In this document: positions 1 through 8,159 of the stretch, one piece after another
Numbering within the stretch: position 1 is the stretch's first letter
Layout: each line of letters begins with the position of its first letter
Origin: Allohahella marinimesophila
GTDB taxonomy: Bacteria; Pseudomonadota; Gammaproteobacteria; Pseudomonadales; Oleiphilaceae
Direction: 5' to 3'
Length of the DNA: 64,000 nucleotides
Assembly: GCF_039538005.1 (NCBI RefSeq)
Contig: NZ_BAABBO010000019.1
Span: 67,380-131,379, forward strand
Translations under genes and position numbers: made by a program
Notes under the pieces: model-generated
Databases searched by the model: none
What the model was told of the DNA's origin: nothing
What the model saw: the letters and a program-made list of their open reading frames with translations, nothing else

Positions 1-104
1 GCCACTGAAAGCTCGTGCGGCAATCTCAGCGCAGCGGTCAGGCCGGCGGCGCCGCTGCCAATGATGAGCACGTCGTAAACGTGATGTTGATCCGTTGATG
101 TCAT
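1..104 (-). CDS. nadB: L-aspartate oxidase, N-terminal fragment (cut by window edge)
   Basis: Only the first 34 or so codons lie in the window. Read on the minus strand, they begin at an ATG at 104 and give MTSTDQHHVYDVLIIGSGAAG, followed by LTAALRLP. This is the FAD-binding GxGxxG Rossmann start expected of L-aspartate oxidase, which makes iminoaspartate in the first step of quinolinate and NAD synthesis. The identification leans on gene order: nadB is the usual divergent neighbour of the rpoE-rse operon in enterobacteria and sits beside mucD in pseudomonads. With only the Rossmann motif visible, another flavoprotein such as a succinate dehydrogenase-type subunit cannot be excluded from sequence alone. 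Confidence 0.75.
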   Translation of the reverse strand, partial: MTSTDQHHVYDVLIIGSGAAGLTAALRLPHELSV

Positions 105-298
105 TGAAAGGTCTTTTGCTACGGTCTGGGTGACGACTTTGCCACAGTATCGACGCAAGCGTCAGCCTGAGTATAGTCTGCAGGGCAATTGAGTTGAATC
201 CTGCGCGCCGCCGACATCTTGCTGAGAATTTGCTTTATCATAGGGTCGTGCTCGGCTATTGAGCGCTCCAGCAGCAAGATGCAAAAGGCGAATTCACC

Positions 299-829
299 AT
301 GACCGTCTCCAGGCAGGACTGTTTCCCGACTGCGACAGATAGCCAAACCATCCAGGCAATGGTGCGTGTGCTTGCCACCACCAGTGGGGAGCTCGAATTT
401 GAGGCTATTGACGGTGGCGCTGCCGGGGTCTGTGCTCGCTGTGACCAGGGCAAGGGTTGTGGGCAATCCCTGCTGCTGCGATTGCGTCGCAGTTCCAGAA
501 GCCGTCTTCGGCTCAGGCTGGACCAGTTCATCAATCGCGATGACTGGCCCGCTGCACCAGCGCCCGGCGCACTCTGCAGACTTGAAATTCCCAGCCACGC
601 TTTGTTAAAAATGACGGTGCTGCTTTACGGGCTACCGCTATTCGGACTCATCGTCGGCACCAGTCTGGCAGTACTGGGTCTGAGCTGGCTCAATCCGGAT
701 GCCAGTGCGCTACGACAGGACCTGCTCTGCGCAGGCGCAGGAATAATTGGCATGGTCGGTGGTGCAGGCTTGGTTAAGAATCTGTCACCGCTGAGATATT
801 GCGAGGTAAGGCTGCATCCCCAACTATAG
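299..829 (+). CDS. rseC: RseC/MucC-family SoxR-reducing/envelope stress protein
   Basis: A 176-residue inner-membrane protein of the RseC/MucC family, which modulates the sigma-E envelope response and takes part in reducing SoxR together with the Rsx complex. The diagnostic cysteine cluster CARCDQGKGCG is near residues 45-55. Two hydrophobic segments follow, about 105-130 and 140-160, with a cytoplasmic N-terminal part rich in arginine between. The ATG at 299 has a modest AAGGCG upstream; an in-frame ATG at 359 is a possible later start. It lies 55 bases ahead of mucD. The usual upstream partners rpoE, rseA and rseB are absent here, with nadB directly divergent instead. The rnf/rsx genes further along this window are a plausible functional partner. 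Confidence 0.85.
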   Translation: MTVSRQDCFPTATDSQTIQAMVRVLATTSGELEFEAIDGGAAGVCARCDQGKGCGQSLLLRLRRSSRSRLRLRLDQFINRDDWPAAPAPGALCRLEIPSHALLKMTVLLYGLPLFGLIVGTSLAVLGLSWLNPDASALRQDLLCAGAGIIGMVGGAGLVKNLSPLRYCEVRLHPQL

Positions 830-843
830 GATTCCTCTGGAAT

Positions 844-861
844 ACCGGTTTACGGACCGGT
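844..861 (+). other. Hairpin-capable repeat between rseC and mucD
   Basis: ACCGGT occurs twice, at 844-849 and 856-861, separated by TTACGG. ACCGGT is itself a palindrome, so the two copies can pair into a six-base-pair stem with a six-base loop just ahead of the mucD ribosome binding site (GGAG at 874). There is no T tract, so this is more likely an mRNA structure or a protein site than a terminator. Function is unknown. Confidence 0.3.
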
Positions 862-884
862 CCCACTCAATATGGAGATTTTTG

Positions 885-2324
885 ATGCCTCAAGTTATGC
901 AAAGTGGACAATGCACGCGTCCGCAACGAGCGCTGATGTTCAGTGTCCTCGTCTGGTGCCTGACTCTGGCCGGCACCGTTCAGGCAGCCAGTTTGCCCGA
1001 TTTTACCGAGCTGGTCGAAGACGCCTCGCCTGGCGTCGTCAATATCAGTGCCAGCCGATCATCCGCCAGTCCTGCCGGCTATGGCGGCTCTCCTGACCTA
1101 CAGCAAATCCCCGAATTCTTCCGCCATTTTTTTGGTGATCAACTGCCCGGGCCGGGTGGAAACGCGCCAATGCCACGCCAAATGCAATCCACCGGCTCAG
1201 GTTTCATAGTCTCAGCCGATGGCATCGTGCTGACCAATAATCATGTGGTGGAGGGTGCGGATGAGATTATCGTGCGCCTGGCCGATCGGCGGGAACTGGT
1301 GGCAGAGCTGGTCGGTACCGATCCGGATACCGATCTTGCGGTGTTGAAGGTCAAGGCTGATGACCTGCCGGTGCTCAAGCTGGGCAAGTCTTCCAAACTG
1401 AAAGTCGGTGAGTGGGTGCTGGCGATTGGTTCACCTTTCGGCTTCGACTACACGGTGACGGCAGGCATCGTGAGTGCGCTGGCCAGAAGTCTGCCCAGCG
1501 AGAATTATGTGCCGTTCATTCAGACCGATGTGGCGATCAATCCTGGCAACTCAGGTGGACCCCTGTTTAACCTGGATGGCGAAGTGGTCGGTATCAATTC
1601 GCAGATCTACACCCGCTCGGGCGGCTTCATGGGTGTGTCATTCGCCATTCCGATAGACGTGGCGATGAATGTGGTCGAGCAGATTCGCGAGACCGGCCAG
1701 GTCAGACGCGGCTGGCTCGGTGTGCTCATTCAGGAAGTGAACCGGGATCTTGCCGAATCGTTTGGGCTGAGCAAGCCGCACGGCGCGCTCGTGGCACAGG
1801 TCATGCCGGAATCGCCAGCGGCCAAGGCCGGCCTGAAGCCGGGTGATGTGATCCTGTCGTTCGAAGATGATGAAATCAACCTGTCTTCAGAGCTTCCTCA
1901 CAGGGTCGGTCGGGTCAAGCCGGGTACCGAGGCCGAGATGGAAATCATCCGGGCCGGCAAGCGGCAGACGCTGGACATTATCGTCGGTCAGGTGCCTGGC
2001 AGTGACGAAGTCGCAGCGGCGCCAAGTGCCAAGCCTTCGGCCGACAGCAACACGCTCGGTATGGAAGTGCGAGATCTGACATCTCAGGAAAAAGCCCAGC
2101 TCCAACTGAGTGGCGGCGTCGTGGTTACCAACGTGATGACGGGTCCAGCGGCTGCGGCCGGCATCAGGGCAGGTGATGTCATCAGCACCCTCAACAATGA
2201 ACGCGTCAATTCGGTCAGTGACTTGCGCGCGATTGCGAGCAAGTTGCCGAGCGACAAGTCCATCCCGGTACTGATCGTTCGGAACGGCAACCCTGCTTTC
2301 GTTGTGATGCGCATAGAGGACTAA
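885..2324 (+). CDS. mucD: Periplasmic serine protease, DegP/MucD type
   Basis: Periplasmic HtrA-family protease and chaperone that degrades misfolded envelope proteins; in pseudomonads MucD damps the AlgU/sigma-E response. The protein (479 residues) has an N-terminal signal peptide ending near AQA-SLPDF. The trypsin-like domain carries His120 (TNNHVV), Asp150 (DTDLAVLKV) and Ser223 (NPGNSGGPLF), then two PDZ domains at roughly 260-350 and 385-475. I place the start at the ATG at 885 because GGAG at 874-877 sits seven bases before it; a TTG three bases earlier is less likely. The gene follows rseC closely and is closed by a clear terminator before lepA, so rseC-mucD probably forms its own unit. 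Confidence 0.93.
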   Translation: MPQVMQSGQCTRPQRALMFSVLVWCLTLAGTVQAASLPDFTELVEDASPGVVNISASRSSASPAGYGGSPDLQQIPEFFRHFFGDQLPGPGGNAPMPRQMQSTGSGFIVSADGIVLTNNHVVEGADEIIVRLADRRELVAELVGTDPDTDLAVLKVKADDLPVLKLGKSSKLKVGEWVLAIGSPFGFDYTVTAGIVSALARSLPSENYVPFIQTDVAINPGNSGGPLFNLDGEVVGINSQIYTRSGGFMGVSFAIPIDVAMNVVEQIRETGQVRRGWLGVLIQEVNRDLAESFGLSKPHGALVAQVMPESPAAKAGLKPGDVILSFEDDEINLSSELPHRVGRVKPGTEAEMEIIRAGKRQTLDIIVGQVPGSDEVAAAPSAKPSADSNTLGMEVRDLTSQEKAQLQLSGGVVVTNVMTGPAAAAGIRAGDVISTLNNERVNSVSDLRAIASKLPSDKSIPVLIVRNGNPAFVVMRIED

Positions 2325-2355
2325 GCGAGCCCGTCTTTATTTGAGTGCTGTCTAG

Positions 2356-2392
2356 AAGCCCGTAGTCTTGTTATGATTACGGGCTTTTTTTT
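2356..2392 (+). terminator. Intrinsic terminator after mucD
   Basis: AAGCCCGTA (2356-2364) pairs with TACGGGCTT (2378-2386), leaving a 13-base loop, and the right arm runs straight into eight T residues (2385-2392). This is a textbook rho-independent terminator for rseC-mucD. It lies immediately ahead of the lepA ribosome binding site at 2394-2397. Confidence 0.85.
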
Positions 2393-2405
2393 CAGGACCG
2401 GCAAT

Positions 2406-4205
2406 GTGAAGAAACTCGATTCCATCAGAAATTTTTCTATCATCGCACACATCGATCACGGCAAGTCCACCATTGCAGACCGCTTCATCCAGCACTGCGG
2501 AGGCCTTGAGGCGCGCGAAATGCAGGCCCAGGTGCTTGATTCGATGGACATCGAACGCGAGCGCGGCATTACCATCAAGGCTCAGAGCGTCACGCTGCAT
2601 TACAAGTCCCGCAGCGGGAAGGTTTACCAGCTCAACTTTATCGATACACCAGGCCACGTCGACTTCAGCTACGAAGTATCCCGTTCGCTGGCCGCGTGTG
2701 AGGGGGCGCTGTTGGTTGTCGATGCAGCCCAGGGCGTAGAAGCCCAGTCGGTGGCCAACTGCTATACCGCCATTGAGATGGGGCTGGAAGTCTTGCCGGT
2801 CCTGAACAAGATGGACCTGCCGCAGGCTGAGCCTGATCGGGTGCGTAAGGAAATCGAGGAAATCATCGGTATCGATGCGACCGATGCCGTCGAGTGCAGC
2901 GCGAAGGCTGGTATCGGCATCGAGGAGATCCTCGAGGAGCTGGTAGCGCGGATTCCCCCACCAGAGACTGAAGAAGACTGGCCTTTACAGGCACTGATCA
3001 TTGACTCCTGGTTCGATCCTTATCTGGGCGTCGTCTCCCTGGTGCGCGTCAAGCACGGTACCCTGAAGAAAGGCGACAAGATCAAGATCATGTCCAACGG
3101 TGTCGTCGAACTGGTGACATCGCTTGGCGTATTCACGCCAAAGCGGACCGAGCAGCCACAGCTTGGCCCTGGCGAAGTAGGATTTGTAGTTGCTGGCATC
3201 AAGAATATTCACGGCGCGCCGGTTGGTGACACCATTACCCATGCGTCAAATGGCTGCAAGAGTTCGCTGCCGGGCTTCAAGCGGGTGCAACCCCAGGTCT
3301 ATGCGGGACTGTTCCCTGTGTCGTCGGATGACTATGAGGATTTCCGCACCGCGCTGGACAAGTTGACCTTGAATGACGCCTCGCTTTTTTTCGAGCCAGA
3401 GAGCTCAGATGCGCTCGGCTTCGGTTTCCGCTGTGGCTTCCTCGGTATGCTGCACATGGAAATCATTCAGGAGCGTCTCGAGCGTGAGTACGATCTCGAT
3501 CTCATCACCACTGCACCGACCGTTATCTACGAAGTACTGACCAAGCAGAATGAAGTAGTCTCTGTCGACAATCCCTCAAGGTTGCCAGATCTGGGGACTA
3601 TCGAGGAAATGCGCGAGCCAATCGTGGAAGCTAACATTCTCGTGCCGCAAGCCTATCTTGGTAACGTCATCAGTCTTTGCGTCGAGAAGCGCGGCGTGCA
3701 GAAGAGCATGCAGTTCCTCGGGCAGCAGGTGTCGCTGAGCTACGAGATTCCAATGGCAGAAGTCGTGCTGGACTTCTTCGACAAGCTGAAGTCCGCCAGT
3801 CGTGGCTATGCTTCGCTCGACTACCACTTTATCCGCTTCCAGGCCGCTAATCTGGTTCGCCTGGACGTGCTGATCAACGCCGAGAAAGTCGATGCGCTGG
3901 CGCTCATCATCCACCGGGACAACGCCGCCCACAAGGGGCGGCAGCTGACCGAAAAAATGAAGGAGCTGATACCACGCCAGATGTTTGACGTTGCGATACA
4001 GGCAGCCCTTGGCGGCCAGGTCATCGCTCGAACTACGGTCAAGGCGCTGAGAAAGAACGTGACAGCGAAGTGTTATGGTGGCGACGTCTCGCGAAAGAAG
4101 AAGCTTCTGCAGAAGCAGAAGGAAGGCAAGAAGCGGATGAAGCAGGTTGGCAGTGTGGAGATCCCTCAGGATGCCTTTCTTGCAGTCTTGAAGATCGACA
4201 GTTAA
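2406..4205 (+). CDS. lepA: Elongation factor 4 (ribosome back-translocase LepA)
   Basis: Translational GTPase that binds the 70S ribosome and affects translocation or initiation. The sequence shows the P-loop region AHIDHGKST, the G2/G3 region ERGITIKAQ and DTPGHVDF, the NKMD motif, EF-Tu/EF-G-type domains II, III and V, and the lysine-rich LepA-specific C-terminal domain. I choose GTG at 2406 as start, giving VKKLDSIRNF as in the family and exactly 599 residues, the length of the E. coli protein; AGGA at 2394-2397 is at proper distance. An upstream in-frame ATG at 2373 lies inside the mucD terminator and is rejected. lepB follows after 60 bases, so lepA-lepB are likely cotranscribed. Confidence 0.96.
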   Translation: MKKLDSIRNFSIIAHIDHGKSTIADRFIQHCGGLEAREMQAQVLDSMDIERERGITIKAQSVTLHYKSRSGKVYQLNFIDTPGHVDFSYEVSRSLAACEGALLVVDAAQGVEAQSVANCYTAIEMGLEVLPVLNKMDLPQAEPDRVRKEIEEIIGIDATDAVECSAKAGIGIEEILEELVARIPPPETEEDWPLQALIIDSWFDPYLGVVSLVRVKHGTLKKGDKIKIMSNGVVELVTSLGVFTPKRTEQPQLGPGEVGFVVAGIKNIHGAPVGDTITHASNGCKSSLPGFKRVQPQVYAGLFPVSSDDYEDFRTALDKLTLNDASLFFEPESSDALGFGFRCGFLGMLHMEIIQERLEREYDLDLITTAPTVIYEVLTKQNEVVSVDNPSRLPDLGTIEEMREPIVEANILVPQAYLGNVISLCVEKRGVQKSMQFLGQQVSLSYEIPMAEVVLDFFDKLKSASRGYASLDYHFIRFQAANLVRLDVLINAEKVDALALIIHRDNAAHKGRQLTEKMKELIPRQMFDVAIQAALGGQVIARTTVKALRKNVTAKCYGGDVSRKKKLLQKQKEGKKRMKQVGSVEIPQDAFLAVLKIDS

Positions 4206-4265
4206 AGTTGCGCCAGCCAAGCCAGTCCTCATGGTAGCGGCGGCCTTGAAAACGGATACTCGTAC

Positions 4266-5120
4266 ATGATGGATTTCGACTTCTCGCTCATTCTGGTAGC
4301 GCTGACCCTAATCACGGGCGCTGTCTGGCTGATAGATGCTGTGTTTTTCGCGAAGAAACGACAGGTGGTGACGCAGCAGGCCGGTACTTCGGCGCCAGCA
4401 GGCGAGGGCAGGGTCAGTCAGGGCTGGACGGTCGATGGTGCAGGCAGTCACGACACTGCGGCTCGAGAGCCTGTCGAGCCGCTGGTCGTCGAGTACTGTC
4501 GATCATTCTTTCCCATTCTGTTCATCGTGCTCATATTGCGCTCGTTCATCGTCGAGCCGTTTCAGATCCCTTCACAGTCGATGCTGCCAACCCTCGAGGT
4601 CGGTGACTTCATTCTGGTCAACAAGTTTACTTACGGCCTGCGACTGCCCGTCGTCGGCACTGAGATCCTTGATCTTGGTGAGCCAGAGCGGGGTGATGTG
4701 ATGGTCTTCCGCAACCCCGAGGATAATCGGACCAATTACATCAAGCGCGTCATTGGTTTGCCTGGGGATACGGTGACGTTGCTGGGCAAGGAGCTTTACC
4801 TTAATGGCGAGCCTGTCGAGCAGCGATTGCTCGCAGCGCTGCCGCCGGATAATCCCAAGGAACTCATCTACGAAGAGTCGCTCGGCGGGTCTGCTTACAG
4901 AATACAGAAAGAAAGTGGCCCCTCGGGACTTCGCGCAGAGTGGAAGGTGCCTGCTGGCCACTTCTTCCTGCTCGGCGACAATCGGGACAGAAGCCGCGAC
5001 AGCCGCTATATCGGGATGGTGCCAGAGAACAACATTGTTGGCCGTGCCTTTGCCATCTGGATGCACTGGGAGAGTTTCTTCTCGATTCCCTCGTTTTCGC
5101 GCTCGGGACTCATCGAGTAG
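4266..5120 (+). CDS. lepB: Signal peptidase I
   Basis: Membrane-bound leader peptidase that removes signal peptides from exported proteins. The 284-residue protein has an N-terminal membrane segment (residues 7-28), a charged cytoplasmic stretch, a second membrane segment near 82-96, and a periplasmic catalytic domain. The catalytic serine is Ser105 in PSQSMLPT, the general-base lysine is Lys160 in NYIKRVIGLPGD, and the conserved GDNRDRSRDSR box is present near the C-terminus. It is shorter than the E. coli enzyme (324 residues) but complete in catalytic boxes. Two adjacent ATG codons (4266 and 4269) compete for the start. Position between lepA and rnc is the classical arrangement. Confidence 0.95.
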   Translation: MMDFDFSLILVALTLITGAVWLIDAVFFAKKRQVVTQQAGTSAPAGEGRVSQGWTVDGAGSHDTAAREPVEPLVVEYCRSFFPILFIVLILRSFIVEPFQIPSQSMLPTLEVGDFILVNKFTYGLRLPVVGTEILDLGEPERGDVMVFRNPEDNRTNYIKRVIGLPGDTVTLLGKELYLNGEPVEQRLLAALPPDNPKELIYEESLGGSAYRIQKESGPSGLRAEWKVPAGHFFLLGDNRDRSRDSRYIGMVPENNIVGRAFAIWMHWESFFSIPSFSRSGLIE

Positions 5121-5219
5121 GAAAAGCCAGACTGATGGGGTTGGTCTGACCCGGTCGTCAGTCGCAAGTTCCACGATACAGCTATACTGAGACTACGTTT
5201 ACTTACCAGGACTATGCGT

Positions 5220-5630
5220 ATGTGTCAGACTGTCTCCAGGTCTTCTATGAAATCGATCGCACTGCCGAAAGCACAGGCAGGGGCATCAATGATGCAGTAT
5301 CTATTCTATTTGCTGGTGCTGGTGTCATTCATTACTGTGGCGGTCAAGCTCATACCGGTATACATCGAAGACAGTTCGGTATCAGGATCGCTTGAGAGTC
5401 TCTCGCAAAAAGAAAATTTTGCTGACATGACGAATAAGGAAATACTCACCAGTCTGGGAAGTCTTCTCACTATCAACAACATCCGTAGCCTTCCACCCGA
5501 GGCTATCAAGATCGAGCGTAAGGACGATGTGACGACAGTGAGCATCGACTACGAAGTGCGCAAGAACATCGTCGCCAATATCGACGCCGTGCTCAGCTTC
5601 CAACATAAACAGGACAGCAAGAAGAAGTAG
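5220..5630 (+). CDS. DUF4845 small membrane protein, pilin-like
   Basis: About 136 residues, with one hydrophobic segment (QYLFYLLVLVSFITVAVKLI) preceded by a short basic region containing AQAGAS, which gives it a type-IV-pilin-like N-terminal look. It matches the DUF4845 family in size and in the PVYIEDSSV region following the membrane segment, and lepB-DUF4845-rnc is a common gammaproteobacterial order. The function is not known. AGGA at 5208-5211 fits the ATG at 5220 better (eight-base spacing) than the ATG at 5214 (two bases). The stop codon TAG overlaps the GTG start of rnc by one base, implying translational coupling. Confidence 0.8.
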   Translation: MCQTVSRSSMKSIALPKAQAGASMMQYLFYLLVLVSFITVAVKLIPVYIEDSSVSGSLESLSQKENFADMTNKEILTSLGSLLTINNIRSLPPEAIKIERKDDVTTVSIDYEVRKNIVANIDAVLSFQHKQDSKKK

Positions 5631-6325
5631 TGCTACGAACCGACCAGACGCTCGACAAACTGCAGACACAGCTGGGCTACCGTTTCAGAGACGAAAGTCT
5701 GCTTGAGCTCGCCCTGTCTCACCGGAGCTATGGAAAGTGCAACAATGAGCGCCTCGAGTTTCTGGGTGACTCCATTGTGAACTTCGTCGTCGCTGAGGCA
5801 CTCTATGAGCGTTTCACCGACGCAAGGGAAGGGCAGCTCAGTCGAATGCGCGCGAGCCTCGTCAAGGGTGTGACACTCGCCGAAGTTGCCCGCGACCTCA
5901 GTCTGGGCGATGCCATGCGTCTAGGTTCGGGCGAACTCAAAAGCGGTGGTTTCCGGCGCGAATCCATTCTCGCTGATGGTCTAGAAGCGGTCATTGGCGC
6001 TGTCTACCTGGACAGTAGCTTCGAAACAGCCAAAACGCTGCTCGCCGGCCTGTTTGCGTCACGTCTCGATGCATTGAAACCTGAAGATACTCGAAAGGAC
6101 TCCAAGACCCGGCTGCAGGAGCTTTTGCAGAGCCGTCAGAGCGAACTCCCGGTTTACGAGATTCTCGAGGTGCTCGGCGAGGCACATGCGCAGACTTTTG
6201 TGGTCAAATGTACAGTCCATGGTCTGGATGATGTGTTTTCAGGACGAGGTCCCAGCCGCCGCCTCGCCGAACAGAAAGCGGCGGCCAAAGCTCTTAAACA
6301 CCTCGAAGGTCTTGAAAAGTCATGA
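5630..6325 (+). CDS. rnc: Ribonuclease III
   Basis: Double-strand-specific endoribonuclease that processes rRNA precursors and many mRNAs. The protein has 231 residues. The catalytic signature ERLEFLGDS is at about residues 40-48, a second acidic cluster is near DGLEAVIGAVYLD, and a C-terminal double-stranded-RNA-binding domain lies at about 155-228, ending in RRLAEQKAAAKAL. The GTG at 5630 is used as start: it overlaps the preceding stop (TAGTG) and gives the family's usual N-terminus. The end overlaps era by four bases (ATGA). The rnc-era-recO-pdxJ order is conserved in many proteobacteria. Confidence 0.96.
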   Translation: MLRTDQTLDKLQTQLGYRFRDESLLELALSHRSYGKCNNERLEFLGDSIVNFVVAEALYERFTDAREGQLSRMRASLVKGVTLAEVARDLSLGDAMRLGSGELKSGGFRRESILADGLEAVIGAVYLDSSFETAKTLLAGLFASRLDALKPEDTRKDSKTRLQELLQSRQSELPVYEILEVLGEAHAQTFVVKCTVHGLDDVFSGRGPSRRLAEQKAAAKALKHLEGLEKS

Positions 6326-7293
6326 GTTCTGATGAAATAGCTTCTGATAAAACAGCCGCTGAAAATACTGCTTCTGAAAAAATGAATTCCGAAGGTGCGG
6401 CTTCAGGGCAAAAGTGCGGCTATGTCGCCATAGTCGGGCGACCGAATGTCGGCAAGTCCACCTTGCTGAACAAGTTGCTGGGTCAGAAGATCAGCATCAC
6501 TTCGAAAAAGGCACAAACCACGCGCCACCAGATTCTAGGCGTGAAGACCATCGACGAGGTTCAGTACATCTACGTCGATACACCGGGCATTCACAAGAAT
6601 GAGCGGAATTCTCTCAATGCAGTCATGAACAAGGCTGCGCTGAGTGCCTTGAACGATGCCGATCTCATTATCGTCATGATCGATCGAACTCGAATTACCG
6701 AAGAAGACCGCATGGTACTTGAAGCTGCAACAGCCAGTCAGCGTCCGGTGATGTTGTTGATTAACAAGATCGATGAACTCGAGGACAAGACTTCGCTGCT
6801 GCCTTTCATCGATGAACTTCGCAAGAGCTTCAACTTCGAGGGCTTCGTGCCAATCTCGGCCATGAAAGGCTGGCAGCTCGATGAGCTTGAAGCCGAAATT
6901 GCTGCCTATCTGCCTGAAGGCGTTCACCTGTTTCCTGATGATCAAATCACCGATCGCAGTATCCGTTTTCTCTGTGCAGAAATCCTGCGCGAAAAAATCA
7001 TGCGCCAGCTTGGTGACGAAGTGCCATACGGCGTGGCTGTTGAAATCGAGCAATGGGGGCAGGAAGGCAAGACCCTCCACATCGGCATGATCGTCTGGGT
7101 CGAACGAGAGGGGCAGCGCAAGATCCTCATTGGTAGCAAAGGCGACAAGCTCAAGCGCATTGGTACAGACGCGCGTCGTGATATCGAACATCTCACCGGT
7201 TCCACCGTCATGCTCAAGACCTGGGTCAAGGTGAAGTCCGGCTGGAGTAACAGTGCAAGGGCACTGAAAACACTCGGCTACGATGAGCGGTGA
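6322..7293 (+). CDS. era: GTPase Era, 16S rRNA-binding ribosome assembly factor
   Basis: Essential GTPase that binds the 3' end of 16S rRNA and assists small-subunit maturation. The G1 loop GRPNVGKS is at residues 39-46, followed by a T-rich effector loop (KKAQTTRHQ), the DTPG motif near 90, NKID near 150 and a C-terminal KH RNA-binding domain (KILIGSKGDKLKRIGTDAR). It has 323 residues, about 20 more than E. coli Era, because of an N-terminal tail of roughly 30 residues rich in Ser, Ala and Glu with repeated AxSE/D-like units. No better in-frame start with a good ribosome site is visible, and the ATG overlaps the rnc stop. The recO start overlaps the end. Confidence 0.96.
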   Translation: MSSDEIASDKTAAENTASEKMNSEGAASGQKCGYVAIVGRPNVGKSTLLNKLLGQKISITSKKAQTTRHQILGVKTIDEVQYIYVDTPGIHKNERNSLNAVMNKAALSALNDADLIIVMIDRTRITEEDRMVLEAATASQRPVMLLINKIDELEDKTSLLPFIDELRKSFNFEGFVPISAMKGWQLDELEAEIAAYLPEGVHLFPDDQITDRSIRFLCAEILREKIMRQLGDEVPYGVAVEIEQWGQEGKTLHIGMIVWVEREGQRKILIGSKGDKLKRIGTDARRDIEHLTGSTVMLKTWVKVKSGWSNSARALKTLGYDER

Positions 7294-8159
7294 CAGCTCC
7301 GGGCGGCGGCAGCTCTGCTGTAGCCCAGCAAGGTTGGCTGCTGCACGGCAGGCGCTACCGCGAAAATAGTGTCATCGCAACGATGCTGACTGCCTCCAGT
7401 GGCAAGGTCAGTGGTGTCGTTCATGGTAGCCGAGGTAAAAGCCGTTCGGCCGCCGATAGCCTGCAGTCATTTCAGCCTTATTCATTTTCCCAGTACGGCC
7501 GCAGCGATCTGAAAAACTTCTCCTCGCTCGACTTCGCCGGCCGTGGCTTCGGTCTGAGAGGGCGAGCGGCACTTGTCGGGCTCTATTTCAACGAATTACT
7601 CTACCTGCTTTTGCCTGAAGAAGAGCGTGTGCCCGAGATATTTGCCCTCTATACCTCGAGTCTCCAGCGTCTTGTCGACAGCGTGCATGAGCCCGCCGCA
7701 GCCAGTGATGCGGTGGCTGCCTTTTCAGCGCAGGACCCTGCGTTACGCCTCATGCGAGAATTTGAGCTGACCCTCACTACTGAGCTCGGACTGCACCCGG
7801 GTTTTGCATCGGATGCCGCTGGCGACCAGATCCAAGCGGGAATCAGATATGTTTTCATCAGCTCAACAGGCTGGCTGCCCGAAGTTCAGGCGGTGGGTGA
7901 GCCGTCCCATCTTGCCATCCTGAGCGCTTCAGGGCGCCTCCTTCAGGCCGTCGGTGCAGCGGACTGGCAGGTCAACGGGGCATTGGGGCTGGCACGACAG
8001 TTGACTGCAGCTGTCATTGACAGGAGTCTTGATGGCCGAACGCTCAACACCCGCCAGCTAATCCAGGATGCCGCCCGACTGGACCTGGCGCGGCTTGCTA
8101 CATTGCGAGGAGCTCAATCAGAATCGACAAACGAGGACCACAGGCATCATGACAACTAA
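7290..8159 (+). CDS. recO: DNA repair protein RecO
   Basis: RecO mediates RecA loading on SSB-coated single-stranded DNA in the RecFOR pathway. The 289-residue product begins at a GTG overlapping the era stop by four bases (GTGA). An N-terminal OB-fold region (QGWLLHGRRYRENSVIATMLTASSG pattern, split by strands) is followed by a helical domain with FELTLTTELG, typical of RecO. It lacks the C4 zinc cluster found in some Gram-positive RecO proteins, as usual for gammaproteobacteria. It is longer than E. coli RecO (242 residues), mostly from the C-terminal tail. The 3' end overlaps pdxJ by 11 bases. Confidence 0.88.
   Translation: MTAPGGGSSAVAQQGWLLHGRRYRENSVIATMLTASSGKVSGVVHGSRGKSRSAADSLQSFQPYSFSQYGRSDLKNFSSLDFAGRGFGLRGRAALVGLYFNELLYLLLPEEERVPEIFALYTSSLQRLVDSVHEPAAASDAVAAFSAQDPALRLMREFELTLTTELGLHPGFASDAAGDQIQAGIRYVFISSTGWLPEVQAVGEPSHLAILSASGRLLQAVGAADWQVNGALGLARQLTAAVIDRSLDGRTLNTRQLIQDAARLDLARLATLRGAQSESTNEDHRHHDN

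Noticed and set aside
119..598. 159-codon minus-strand frame over rseC
   Set aside because: Antisense to the well-supported rseC gene, with no ribosome site.
2373..2405. Upstream ATG start for lepA
   Set aside because: It falls within the mucD terminator and adds residues absent from the 599-residue family length.
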